A stretch of DNA of 64,000 nt from Myxococcales bacterium (GTDB lineage Bacteria > Myxococcota > UBA796 > SXON01), in contig SHYX01000008.1 in NCBI GenBank assembly GCA_009692585.1, positions 58,431 to 122,430 on the forward strand. Reading direction: 5' to 3'. The notes beneath the pieces were generated by a model. It was not told the DNA's origin. It saw only the letters and a program-made list of their open reading frames with translations, and ran no database searches. Positions 1 through 8,029 of this stretch are shown here, piece by piece; the first letter of the stretch is position 1; the number at the start of each line of letters is the position of its first letter. Made by a program: the position numbers and the translations under genes.

Positions 1-888
1 CAGGGCCGTCTCTCGCGCCGGGGCCGCGGGCGGTACGGGCGGAACCGACGCCGCGTCGGTGGTCGGCGCCTCGGGCAGCGTCGCGCCGGTTCCCGGCGAC
101 GGGCGACCGCTGAAGACGGCCACGCGCTTCCCCACGAATGCGGCGAGCCCCTCCTTGGCGTCCGGCGAGGTGAACAGACGCTGCTGGAGCTCGCGCTCCA
201 GCGCAAGTCCGCTCTCCAGCGGCAGGTCGCTGCCGGCGACCACCGCGCGCTTGATGAGGCCGACGGCGCCGGCGGCGCGCGTGGGCGCACAAAAACTACG
301 GGCGTATTTCAAGACTTCCTGCCACCAGTCATCGGCCGGCAACACCTGGTGGACCAGGCCCAGGACCGCCGCCTCCTCCACCGGCAGATTGCGCCCCTCC
401 ACCATCAGCTGCATGGCGCGGGCGCGCCCGACAATCCTCGACAAACGCTGTGTTCCGCCCGTGCCCGGCAGGACGCCCAGGGCGACTTCCGGCAGCCCGA
501 CCAGGTTCGGCTTCGCACCGGACTCCTTGCCGAGGCGAAGATCGCAGGCCAGCGCGATCTCCAATCCGCCGCCCACACAGTGCCCGTTGAGCGCGGCGAT
601 CACCAACTTGGGCGTGTTTTCCAGCCGAAGCAAGGTCTCGTTCGCATAGAGGCAGAAGTAGTACTTCTCCTCCGGTTCCAGGTGTTGAAGGTACGCGATG
701 TCGGCGCCGGCGCAGAAGAACCGCTCACCGGCGCCGCGCAGCACGATGACGTCGATCCCGACGTCCATCCGAACGTCGCATACGTGAGCATCCAGCTCAC
801 GATGCATCGCGTAGCTGTAGCCGTTGGCCGGCGCGTTGTTGAGGGTGAGCACGGCGACGCGGTCGACGTCCTGGCGGTGTACGAGCAT
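1..888 (-). CDS. Enoyl-CoA hydratase/isomerase family protein (3' end beyond window)
   Basis: Crotonase-fold acyl-CoA enzyme, probably hydrating or isomerising 2-enoyl-CoA in fatty-acid metabolism. Reading leftward from ATG at 888, the frame stays open for 296 codons and leaves the window without a stop. Visible crotonase landmarks are the oxyanion-hole segment FFCAGADI (about 57-64), GGGLEIALACD with Glu110, and LPEVALG with Glu134 followed by PGTGGTQRL. These two glutamates match the catalytic pair of rat mitochondrial enoyl-CoA hydratase. After about residue 265 the chain becomes Pro/Ala-rich, an unusual tail that may link to a further domain outside the window. Family is secure; exact substrate is not. 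The aconitase gene lies divergently 60 bp away. Confidence 0.9.
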   Translation of the reverse strand, partial: MLVHRQDVDRVAVLTLNNAPANGYSYAMHRELDAHVCDVRMDVGIDVIVLRGAGERFFCAGADIAYLQHLEPEEKYYFCLYANETLLRLENTPKLVIAALNGHCVGGGLEIALACDLRLGKESGAKPNLVGLPEVALGVLPGTGGTQRLSRIVGRARAMQLMVEGRNLPVEEAAVLGLVHQVLPADDWWQEVLKYARSFCAPTRAAGAVGLIKRAVVAGSDLPLESGLALERELQQRLFTSPDAKEGLAAFVGKRVAVFSGRPSPGTGATLPEAPTTDAASVPPVPPAAPARETAL

Positions 889-948
889 GGTGGCCTCTGA
901 CCCGGGGAAGGTTATCCCAGGCCGAGCGCCGGCAGGGTACGAAGGGCG

Positions 949-3189
949 ATGTCCCTCGACGCGCTTTACGCCGCCCTGCCTCACCGTCACGCCATCGGCC
1001 GCCGCCGCCTCGGGCGTGGGCTCACCCTGGCCGAGAAGGTGCTCGTCGCGCACCTCGCGGCGCCGGAGACCGCGCCCTTCCATCGGGGCCGCAGCTTTCT
1101 GGATCTGCATCCCGACCGCGTTGCGATGCAGGACGCGACGGCGCAGATGGCGCTGTTGCAGTTCATGCTCGCCGGGAAGGACACCACCGCCGTGCCCACC
1201 ACGGTCCACTGCGACCACCTCATCCGCGCGCGCCGGGGAGCCCAGGAGGACATGGCCGTCGCCACGACCGAAAACGCCGAGGTGTACGAGTTCCTCCGCA
1301 GCGCATGCCAGCGGTACGGCATCGGCTTCTGGAAGCCCGGTGGCGGCATCATCCACCAAGTGGTGCTCGAAAACTACGCGGCGCCGGGCACCCTGCTCAT
1401 CGGAACCGACAGCCACACGCCCAACGCCGGTGGTCTCGGGATGCTCGCGGTCGGCGTCGGGGGCGCGGACGCCGTCGACGCGATGGTCGGACTGCCCTGG
1501 GAAGTGCTCTGCCCCACCATCATCGGGGTTCGACTCACCGGCGCGCTGTCGGGCTGGACCTCCGCCAAGGACGTGATCCTGAAGTTGGCGGGCCTCTTGA
1601 CCGTCAAGGGGGGCACCAACGCCATCATCGAGTACTTCGGGCCCGGCTGCGAGAACCTGTCGGCCACCGGAAAGGCGACCATCTGCAACATGGGGGCGGA
1701 ACTCGGGGCCACCTGCTCCATCTTCCCCTACGATCGGCGCATGGGCGACTACCTCCGCGCCACCGCACGCGCTCCGATCGCGATGAAGTGTGACCAGATC
1801 CGAGGCGCATTGGTCGCAGATCCGGAGGTCGAGACCAAGCCGGAGCTGTACTTCGATCGGGTGGTGGACATCGACCTGACCACCCTGGAGCCGCACCTCG
1901 TGGGCCCGCACACTCCGGACCTCGCGAGGCCACTCTCCGCGGTCAAGCAGGCGATCACGACGGAAAACTACCCCCGCCAGCTCCGCGTTGCGCTCTTGGG
2001 CAGCTGCACCAACTCGTCCTACGAAGACATCGAGCGCGCCGCCCACATTGCCCGGCAGGCCGCGGCGAAGGGATTCCGCGCCCGAACGCCGTTGTTGGTG
2101 ACCCCCGGGAGCGATCAAATCCATGCAACAATCACTCGCGACGGACAGCTCCGGGACCTCGAAGCCATCGGTGCGGTCGTGCTGGCCAACGCGTGCGGAC
2201 CGTGCATCGGCCAGTGGCAACGGGACGACATCGAGCCGGGTGAGCGTAACAGCATCGTCACCAGCTTCAACCGCAACTTCCCCGCCCGAAACGATGGCAA
2301 CCTCGAAACGCTCGCCTTCATCGGTAGCCCCGAGACCGTGGTCGCCCTCGCGCTCTCGGGGGACCTTGGCTTCGACCCCGCCCGCGACACGCTGGAGCGC
2401 GACGGCGTCACGCTGACGCTCGAGCCACCGCGTGGCGAGGAGCTACCACCCGCGGGGTTTGTACCCGACTTTGTGAGCTTCATCAAGCCGGATCCGGCCA
2501 ACCGCGGGGCGGAGGTGGTGATTCGGAGCGGCAGCGATCGCCTGGAGCGACTGACCCCCTTTCTGGCCTGGGACGGGCAGGATCTCTCCGGGTTGGTGGT
2601 GCTGCTCAAGGCGAAGGGCAAGTGCACGACCGACCACATCTCCGCCGCGGGACCGTGGCTGAGGTACCGGGGGCACCTGACCAACATCTGCGGAAACCTC
2701 TTTTCGACCGTGCACAACGCATTCACCGGGGCGATCGGCCGCGGTCGCGACGTTCTGGCTGGGGAGGACGCCGTCCCCTACCCCGACCTCGCGACGAGAT
2801 ACCGCACGGCGGGCCAGGGTTGGGTGGCGATCGGCGACGAGAACTACGGGGAAGGATCCAGCCGGGAGCACGCGGCGATGGAGCCGCGCCTGATGGGTTG
2901 CCGCGCGGTGATCGCCAGGAGCTTCGCCCGTATCCACGAGACCAACCTGAAAAAGCAGGGAGTGCTGCCCCTCACCTTCGCGGACCCGACCGATTACGAC
3001 AACGTGCGGGAAGACGACCGGATCGCCCTCGTTGGCATCGCCGGGCTGTCCACGGGGACGTCCCCGACCCTGGTGCTTCAACACGCCGACGGCACCGTGG
3101 AGCGCATCGCCAGCCGGTCCTCGCACACACCCGAACAGTTCGCATGGTTCGTCGCGGGAAGCGCGCTCAACGTCATCGCGCGTGGCTGA
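949..3189 (+). CDS. acn: Aconitate hydratase, mitochondrial-type
   Basis: Interconverts citrate and isocitrate in the TCA cycle using a [4Fe-4S] cluster; cytoplasmic. The 746-residue product has the full aconitase layout, with the swivel domain at the C-terminus. Cluster ligands are visible as Cys353 (GSCTNSSYED) and Cys416/Cys419 (ACGPCIG). Their spacing is identical to animal mitochondrial aconitase (358/421/424), so this belongs to the mitochondrial-type clade rather than bacterial AcnA or AcnB. The C-terminal GDENYGEGSSREHAA motif is also typical. The start ATG has no strong Shine-Dalgarno, but the N-terminus fits the family. It stands alone, divergent from the enoyl-CoA hydratase. Confidence 0.96.
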   Translation: MSLDALYAALPHRHAIGRRRLGRGLTLAEKVLVAHLAAPETAPFHRGRSFLDLHPDRVAMQDATAQMALLQFMLAGKDTTAVPTTVHCDHLIRARRGAQEDMAVATTENAEVYEFLRSACQRYGIGFWKPGGGIIHQVVLENYAAPGTLLIGTDSHTPNAGGLGMLAVGVGGADAVDAMVGLPWEVLCPTIIGVRLTGALSGWTSAKDVILKLAGLLTVKGGTNAIIEYFGPGCENLSATGKATICNMGAELGATCSIFPYDRRMGDYLRATARAPIAMKCDQIRGALVADPEVETKPELYFDRVVDIDLTTLEPHLVGPHTPDLARPLSAVKQAITTENYPRQLRVALLGSCTNSSYEDIERAAHIARQAAAKGFRARTPLLVTPGSDQIHATITRDGQLRDLEAIGAVVLANACGPCIGQWQRDDIEPGERNSIVTSFNRNFPARNDGNLETLAFIGSPETVVALALSGDLGFDPARDTLERDGVTLTLEPPRGEELPPAGFVPDFVSFIKPDPANRGAEVVIRSGSDRLERLTPFLAWDGQDLSGLVVLLKAKGKCTTDHISAAGPWLRYRGHLTNICGNLFSTVHNAFTGAIGRGRDVLAGEDAVPYPDLATRYRTAGQGWVAIGDENYGEGSSREHAAMEPRLMGCRAVIARSFARIHETNLKKQGVLPLTFADPTDYDNVREDDRIALVGIAGLSTGTSPTLVLQHADGTVERIASRSSHTPEQFAWFVAGSALNVIARG

Positions 3190-3210
3190 CGTGCTGGCTC
3201 CGCGCCGCCC

Positions 3211-3783
3211 CTACTTGACAGGCGCCTGCCCCCGGTCCTCGAGCGTCCGGAGCGGCGCGCACTCGACCGTGAGCTCGAAGGGCCCGACGGCCCCGTCCTT
3301 TCCGTCCACCACGATGAGGTACTGACGCTCGTGAAAGGCCTGGATCTTGACCGACCCGCCCGAGCCCGGCCTGACATCGCCCTCGCATTCGGTGATCGGG
3401 TGTTTCACCGTCGGGCAGCGGCCGTCGTAGTCCCAGGCCACCGCAGCGAGATCGAGATCGACACAGGTGCTGGTCATCCGCACCGTGACCTGGGTGTCCT
3501 TCGGCGCGGTGAGGGTGTACACCCGCTCGGCTCCCGAGTGGTGCCGGCCAGCGGGAAAGCAGAACGCCGCCGCGTAGAAATCGTCGTCCCACGCGGAATC
3601 CCCGCCGAGCGTGGTCCCGGTCAGGCGGCTGCCGCATCCCAGCGCGCCGCTGATGCACGCTCGGGCTGCGGGCGCCTCCCCCTCGGTGGCGCAGCTCGGC
3701 AGCGTTGAGGCAGCCGAGGCGCCGGGCGCCACCGAGCGCGCGAGGTCCCCCAATTGAGCACACCCCAGGACGAGCAGCATCAT
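3211..3783 (-). CDS. Putative lipoprotein with pre-peptidase C-terminal-like beta domain
   Basis: Unknown function; predicted exported lipoprotein of 190 residues. The N-terminus MMLLVLGC is a very short lipobox signal with Cys8 as the lipidation site. No in-frame start lies between it and the preceding in-frame stop. The body is beta-rich and cysteine-containing. It resembles PPC-type domains (DDFYAAAFCF, ERVYTLTAP, then DLDLAAVAWD), which are common in secreted myxobacterial proteins; this resemblance is by eye only. Its ATG overlaps the stop of the GNAT gene (TCATGATG), so it is the third gene of a coupled rhodanese-GNAT-lipoprotein operon. Confidence 0.72.
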   Translation of the reverse strand: MMLLVLGCAQLGDLARSVAPGASAASTLPSCATEGEAPAARACISGALGCGSRLTGTTLGGDSAWDDDFYAAAFCFPAGRHHSGAERVYTLTAPKDTQVTVRMTSTCVDLDLAAVAWDYDGRCPTVKHPITECEGDVRPGSGGSVKIQAFHERQYLIVVDGKDGAVGPFELTVECAPLRTLEDRGQAPVK

Positions 3784-4340
3784 GACGACCCCGCCGCGGC
3801 CAAGACGCGCTCATCGCGAAGAAGCCCGAAGAGCAGACAATCGCCCGCGCTGGCGCCGCGGCGCAGGGTGCCCTCCGGCCGGAAGCCGAGCCCCTCCAGC
3901 ATCCGCACCCCGGCTCGATCATCCGCCGCAACGCGGGCCTCGACGCGCAACAGCTCTGCGGAGCCGTTGTACAGGTGGTCGACGAGCGCGGACACCGCTT
4001 CGGTCGCGACTCCGCGGCCGGCGACCTCGGGATGTAGCACCCAGCCCACCTCGACCTGCGGCGGCGCCACCCACACCTGCCGCCAGCCGACCCCGCCGAT
4101 CAGCCGGCCGTCCAGGGTGACCGCCAGGTCCGCTCGCGGTGGACGCCCGTAGCGAGACACCGTGTCGGCGATGTACCGCGCGGCTTCGCTGGGGTTGTCG
4201 CCGCCAAGCCAGCTTCCGTACTGGTTGGGCGGCCAGTCCTGGGCGTAGGCGTGCACCGCCTCCAGGTCGTCGACCCGGAAGGGACGGATGACCAGCCGGC
4301 GGGTACGCAGCACGGGCGGCGCCCAGGCATCCGTGTTCAC
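3780..4340 (-). CDS. GNAT family N-acetyltransferase (RimJ/RimL-like)
   Basis: Acetyl-CoA-dependent acetyltransferase of the RimJ/RimL type, acting on a protein N-terminus or small amine. It opens with LRTRRLVIRPFRVDDLEAV, the usual first strand and helix. It continues through IGGVGW and EVGWVLHPEVAGRGVATEAV, the acetyl-CoA pyrophosphate loop (V-A-G-R-G-V-A), then a GFRPEGTLRR closing segment. I place the start at GTG 4340, whose GTGA overlaps the rhodanese stop and has GAGG 7 nt upstream. An ATG at 4370 is possible but would add an Arg/Gly-rich ten-residue extension overlapping the upstream gene by 34 nt. Substrate is unknown. Confidence 0.85.
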   Translation of the reverse strand: MNTDAWAPPVLRTRRLVIRPFRVDDLEAVHAYAQDWPPNQYGSWLGGDNPSEAARYIADTVSRYGRPPRADLAVTLDGRLIGGVGWRQVWVAPPQVEVGWVLHPEVAGRGVATEAVSALVDHLYNGSAELLRVEARVAADDRAGVRMLEGLGFRPEGTLRRGASAGDCLLFGLLRDERVLAAAGSS

Positions 4341-4825
4341 AGGACGACCTCGCCCCCGGCCGCGCGCCATGACGGGAGCCCCCCTTGCAGCGCGAAGGTG
4401 TCTTCCATGCCCCTCTCCCGGAAGAACGCCACCGCCTGCGCGGATTGCACCCCATCATCACAATAGGTCACGACGAACTGGTCCCAGGGCAACTCGCTGA
4501 CGCGAACGTTGATCTCCGACATCGGGATGTGTAGCGCGCCTCGGACGTGACCCGCACCCCAGGCGGCGGCGCTTCGGACATCGACCCAGGCGACGGGCTT
4601 CTTCCCGGCCATGTCCCTGACGCCGGCCGCGGTGATCGAGAGCACCGATGCGTCCACCTTCACCGAGGTGACGTCGGACGAGGTCTGTTGACCGCCGACC
4701 GGCACGGTTCCCGGGTCATGGGCCGTCCCGTACTTTTCCCGCGCACGCGCGTCGTCTCGATCCTGGAAGGCCTTCGCGGCCCGACTGGCCACGGTCAGGG
4801 GGAGGTTCATCAAGCGGCGGAACAT
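4337..4825 (-). CDS. Rhodanese-like domain protein
   Basis: Single rhodanese domain, likely carrying a persulfide on a cysteine for sulfur transfer. The domain fills the C-terminal half: VAWVDVRSAAAWGAGHVRGA, IPMSEI, and the active-site loop TYCDDGVQSA with Cys as nucleophile, ending GGLPSW. The N-terminal 60 residues are basic and low complexity, with no clear domain. The frame is open further upstream to 4960, but the ATG at 4825 avoids overlapping the divergent SRPBCC gene at 4860; a second Met lies at 4810. First gene of the operon with the GNAT and lipoprotein genes, joined by a GTGA overlap. Confidence 0.8.
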   Translation of the reverse strand: MFRRLMNLPLTVASRAAKAFQDRDDARAREKYGTAHDPGTVPVGGQQTSSDVTSVKVDASVLSITAAGVRDMAGKKPVAWVDVRSAAAWGAGHVRGALHIPMSEINVRVSELPWDQFVVTYCDDGVQSAQAVAFFRERGMEDTFALQGGLPSWRAAGGEVVL

Positions 4826-4859
4826 CCGTTCCGCATAGCCTCGCGGATACAGGGCGGCG

Positions 4860-5357
4860 ATGATCCTCCTCCTCGCGGCCGCGCTTGCGGTTGACCCGCT
4901 GACGCCCAGCGCCGATATCGTCACCGAGGGCGTCGTCTCCCCCGGCCCGGACGCACTCACCGCCGTCCTGACCGACCTGGACCGCTACCGGACGGCGTTT
5001 CCCAGCGACTGCGTCGGCCTGTTCAAACTCGGAGCCCCCAGCGCGGGCCAGGGCGCCACGGCCCGTGTGCGCTACGACATGGCGGCGATGCACCGAGCGC
5101 TCACCATGACCATCTCGCGAATCGAGATCCTCCCCGGGCGAACCGTCGTCGACTTCGATCACGCCACCGACCGCGGGTTCGTCACGCGCTGGGTGATGGA
5201 GCCGGTGGACACCGGGACGCAGGTCCGGATCCGCACGGCGCTCAACGCCCCTCCCTGGCCGTTTGCGGCGTACTACCGGAAGGCGGTCCAGCCCGAGTGG
5301 ACCGACTGCCAGGGGCGGGTGCTGGCGGGGGTCGCGAAAGCCGCGTCCGGCTCGTGA
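4860..5357 (+). CDS. Exported SRPBCC (polyketide cyclase/START-like) protein
   Basis: 165-residue START-fold protein, presumed to bind a hydrophobic ligand. The N-terminus MILLLAAALA is a short, uncharged hydrophobic run ending in an Ala-x-Ala cleavage context before VDP. The rest follows the polyketide-cyclase pattern: DLDRYRTAFP, then a central beta sheet with RVRYDMAAMHRALTMTISRIE and DFDHATDRGFVTRW, and a C-terminal helix. Three SRPBCC/START-like proteins occur in this window (also at 25244 and 35205). Ligand and role are unknown. Divergent from the rhodanese operon. Confidence 0.72.
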   Translation: MILLLAAALAVDPLTPSADIVTEGVVSPGPDALTAVLTDLDRYRTAFPSDCVGLFKLGAPSAGQGATARVRYDMAAMHRALTMTISRIEILPGRTVVDFDHATDRGFVTRWVMEPVDTGTQVRIRTALNAPPWPFAAYYRKAVQPEWTDCQGRVLAGVAKAASGS

Positions 5358-5406
5358 ACGGGGGCGCGAGCCACTACCGGGACCACGCGGGCAGCCTTCA
5401 CAGATA

Positions 5407-5436
5407 TTTCACCAAAAGCGAAAATACCCCTATTAA
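5407..5436 (+). promoter_or_regulatory. Candidate sigma70-type promoter
   Basis: An AT-rich island (5401-5446) interrupts otherwise very GC-rich sequence. It contains TTTCAC (5407-5412), an 18-nt spacer and TATTAA (5431-5436). The transcript would begin about 5443, giving a leader of only a few bases before the GTG at 5449. Assigned by pattern only; it could also be a regulator-binding patch. Confidence 0.3.
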
Positions 5437-5448
5437 CAGACACCTACA

Positions 5449-5808
5449 GTGATTCGCGTGTCCATCACCGGCATCCTGGTCGTGATCGGCACCGCCCTGC
5501 TCGCAGCGGGAATCACCGCCGCGGTCCCGGCGCGTTCGTGGGAGCCGGTCTGCCGGGCCATTCACGCGTTCCAGGACCCGTGCCAGCGCACGCTGGTCCG
5601 TCTCGAGCTCGGCGCCTCGGCGCCGAGCGTCGCCACCGAGCGGCTGATCGCCTGGTGCCACGACGACGAGCTGTGCCGATTTGACGTACTGAATGCTCGC
5701 CCGTCGGGCGACGCCCACGCCGAGCGTGCGCTCTGTGAGATGTGGGCGCCGAGCTACCGCCTTGCGTGCGAGCAGGGCATCACCACGCGGCAGGGCGCCG
5801 CGCGCTGA
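5449..5808 (+). CDS. Hypothetical small exported or membrane-anchored protein
   Basis: 119 residues, not recognised. An N-terminal hydrophobic segment (about 6-26, VSITGILVVIGTALLAAGIT) would act as signal or anchor. The remainder is soluble with six cysteines, including CRAIHAFQDPC and CHDDELC, suggesting disulfides in the periplasm. The GTG start sits just after an AT-rich promoter-like patch and lacks a clear Shine-Dalgarno. Its 3' end overlaps the convergent LptG-like gene by 29 bp. Confidence 0.5.
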   Translation: MIRVSITGILVVIGTALLAAGITAAVPARSWEPVCRAIHAFQDPCQRTLVRLELGASAPSVATERLIAWCHDDELCRFDVLNARPSGDAHAERALCEMWAPSYRLACEQGITTRQGAAR

Positions 5809-6466
5809 CCACGGCGACCAGGCCGGCGACCAGGACGATGCCGGCCCCCGGCAGGGGCTCGCTCCCCCGTCGCAGCGCGTCGACGACGACCCAGCCCGCA
5901 GCCGCGACCAGCACCGCCCACCCCGAGCGGGGCGAGCCCAAGGACGCACCGGTCAAGCTCGCCAGGATCAACAGGACGGCGGTGCCCGGCCAATCGGTCG
6001 GAGAGCCCCACGACGCCGTGAGCAGCGCCGCCGGGGCCGACACCGACGCGCCGGGGTCGGGCAACACCGCGCCCTGCACGATCCACGCTTCGGTGACCCG
6101 CGCGACATCGACGCGCGGCTGGCTCCCGTGCCCCACCGCCATCGCCACCAGCCCAAACGGCGTCGCCACCCAGAGTACGCTCGTCCGCACCCGCCGCGGC
6201 GACACCCCGAGGGTCCCGAGCGCGAGCAACTGGCCTGATCGCGACAGGCGAGCCGCCGTGAGGGCCGCGGCCGCGAGCGCGAGCGCGGGCGAGAGGAGCG
6301 CCCAGGTGTACGGAAGCTGGCTGACCAACCGACGGCGCACCTCCGCGACCGGCTCGTCGGCGGCTTCGGTGGCCACGACGATCGCCAACAGCCCGATGCC
6401 GCCGAGCTGAACGAGCAGAAACCCTCGCAACCACGCGGTCAGGAGGAGTCGCCCGAGCGCGGTCAT
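5780..6466 (-). CDS. LptF/LptG-family permease, short form
   Basis: Membrane protein of 228 residues resembling the transmembrane parts of LptG/YjgQ, which with LptF and LptB extracts lipopolysaccharide from the inner membrane. Hydrophobic helices are visible at about 8-35, 55-75, 92-115, 160-180 and 185-225. The cytoplasmic coupling motif LALGTLGVSPRRVR matches the family. The periplasmic beta-jellyroll between TM3 and TM4 is almost absent: only about 35 residues, against about 150 in LptG. The ATG at 6466 overlaps the lptF stop (ATGA), so the two are co-translated. The role as LptG partner is inferred from position. Confidence 0.72.
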   Translation of the reverse strand: MTALGRLLLTAWLRGFLLVQLGGIGLLAIVVATEAADEPVAEVRRRLVSQLPYTWALLSPALALAAAALTAARLSRSGQLLALGTLGVSPRRVRTSVLWVATPFGLVAMAVGHGSQPRVDVARVTEAWIVQGAVLPDPGASVSAPAALLTASWGSPTDWPGTAVLLILASLTGASLGSPRSGWAVLVAAAGWVVVDALRRGSEPLPGAGIVLVAGLVAVVSARRPAAW

Positions 6467-7437
6467 CGGCGCCAGGCCCACAGCACCGTGCCGAGCGCAC
6501 CGGACAGGACCACCGCAGCGCCGCCGACGAGCCCGACGAGCTGAAGCTGCGTGTCGAGCAGGCGAAAAAGCACCCAGGTGCCGAGGACCAGCGCCCCGAC
6601 CACGCGACCCTCACCCCAACGCTGCGAGAATCCGGCGGCCGCCGCGGCCAGCGCCGGCAGGATCAACGGCAGGAGCGAGCGCTTCCACAGCGTCCACCGC
6701 TCGTAGCCGTCGCGGGCCAACGCCGCGCTCTGCCGGAGCTGTCGCAACAGATCGGGGGTGGTCCGCTCGAAGATGTGCACGCGGGCACGCCCGTCCAGCG
6801 CGAGCGGGAGGCTCAGGGACTCGGCGCGCAAGCGCGCCCCGCCGGCCAGCGCCAGATCGACGCCGTGCAGCTCGGCGAGCACGCCCCCCTGCCTCCCCGA
6901 CAACGCCCACCGAGCGGCAACGCCGGCGATCCGCCCATCCGTGAACGCGAGCGACTCGCCCACCTCGGCCATCCACCAACCGCCGACGCGAACGGGATGC
7001 GCGCCAACCGGCCGTATCGACGTCGCGACTTCAACACGCGCGTCTCGCACCAACGCCCGTGCCCAGGGCTCGCCGAAGTGGGTGAGGCCCGCCTGGACGG
7101 CGGCGCCGGGAACCGCGATCAGCCCGCAAAAGAGGGCCAGGCGCCATGGCGCCAGCCCCATCGCCGCCAGCGCGGTCAGCGCTCGTTCGTCGCGCAGTCG
7201 CGCCATGCCCCCGGCCACGCCGGCCACCACGCCGACCCCGAGCGCCACCGGGAGCACCGAGCCGAATACGCCCGCGGCGAGCCGCAACAGCAGCGCCGGA
7301 CCGGGCGCGACGGACAGGATCAAGAGCGCCTGCGCGAGGCTTCCCAACCCGAGGAGCAGCACCGCCATCCCGCCGGTCATGAGTGCCGGAGTGACGGTCG
7401 CCCGGACCAAAAGCCGCACCAGGGAGCTGGGGAGCAT
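6463..7437 (-). CDS. lptF: LptF/LptG-family permease (LptF-like)
   Basis: Likely LptF-type subunit of the LptBFG transporter moving lipopolysaccharide or another lipid toward the outer membrane. The 324 residues have three N-terminal helices (about 15-40, 52-78, 95-117), a coupling loop LTALAAMGLAPWRL, and a periplasmic beta domain from about 120 to 225 (VEVATSIRPVGAHPVRVGGWW onward). Three C-terminal helices follow. It is somewhat shorter than E. coli LptF (366). It leads an operon with the short LptG-like gene. A 48-bp intergenic region separates it from divergent carD. Confidence 0.8.
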   Translation of the reverse strand: MLPSSLVRLLVRATVTPALMTGGMAVLLLGLGSLAQALLILSVAPGPALLLRLAAGVFGSVLPVALGVGVVAGVAGGMARLRDERALTALAAMGLAPWRLALFCGLIAVPGAAVQAGLTHFGEPWARALVRDARVEVATSIRPVGAHPVRVGGWWMAEVGESLAFTDGRIAGVAARWALSGRQGGVLAELHGVDLALAGGARLRAESLSLPLALDGRARVHIFERTTPDLLRQLRQSAALARDGYERWTLWKRSLLPLILPALAAAAAGFSQRWGEGRVVGALVLGTWVLFRLLDTQLQLVGLVGGAAVVLSGALGTVLWAWRR

Positions 7438-7485
7438 TGAAATCAGGCCCCCGACCGGTTAACAGCCGCGGCGTTCGAGGGCAGC

Positions 7486-7989
7486 ATGCAGTTCAATGTG
7501 GGCGACAAAGCGGTTTATCCGGCGCACGGCGTCGGGATCATCCGCGACGTGATCACCATGGAGTTGGATGGTGAAAAGCACACCTTTTACGTGCTGAAGA
7601 TCCTTGACAACGGCATGACGATCCGCGTGCCGGTCAACAACGCCCAGCACATCGGGATGCGCACGGTCGTGGGCCTCGGGCAGATCGACAAGGTCTTCGA
7701 CATCCTCCGCGATCGTGATGTCCCGACCGACAACCAGACCTGGAACCGGCGCTATCGCGACTACATGAGCAAGATCAAGACGGGGGACCCGCTGGAAGTG
7801 GCGAAGGTTCTGCGCGATCTCGCCCTCTTGAAGTCCGAGAAGCCCCTGTCCTTCGGCGAGCGAAAGATGTTCGACCAGGCGCGAAGCCTGCTGGTGCAGG
7901 AAATTGCCTGCGCGCGCGACCAGAACGAGCAGTCGGTCGGCGCCGAGATCGAGGCCCTCTTCATCACGAACAAGCCCTCATCGGCGTGA
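7486..7989 (+). CDS. carD: CarD/CdnL-family transcription regulator
   Basis: RNA-polymerase-binding protein that stabilises open promoter complexes at rRNA and other promoters; in myxobacteria this is CdnL. The N-terminal RNAP-interaction (Tudor-like) domain begins at once with FNVGDKAVYPAHGVGII. The C-terminal helical domain follows, with WNRRYRDYMSKIKTGDPLEVAKVLRDL and LSFGERKMFDQAR, the DNA-contacting signature. At 167 residues it matches CdnL (about 164) rather than M. xanthus CarD with its HMGA-like tail. A GAGGG Shine-Dalgarno precedes the ATG. Confidence 0.96.
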   Translation: MQFNVGDKAVYPAHGVGIIRDVITMELDGEKHTFYVLKILDNGMTIRVPVNNAQHIGMRTVVGLGQIDKVFDILRDRDVPTDNQTWNRRYRDYMSKIKTGDPLEVAKVLRDLALLKSEKPLSFGERKMFDQARSLLVQEIACARDQNEQSVGAEIEALFITNKPSSA

Positions 7990-8029
7990 ACCGGCGCGGC
8001 TACCCTGCCGCCCCGCTGACGGAGCGTGC

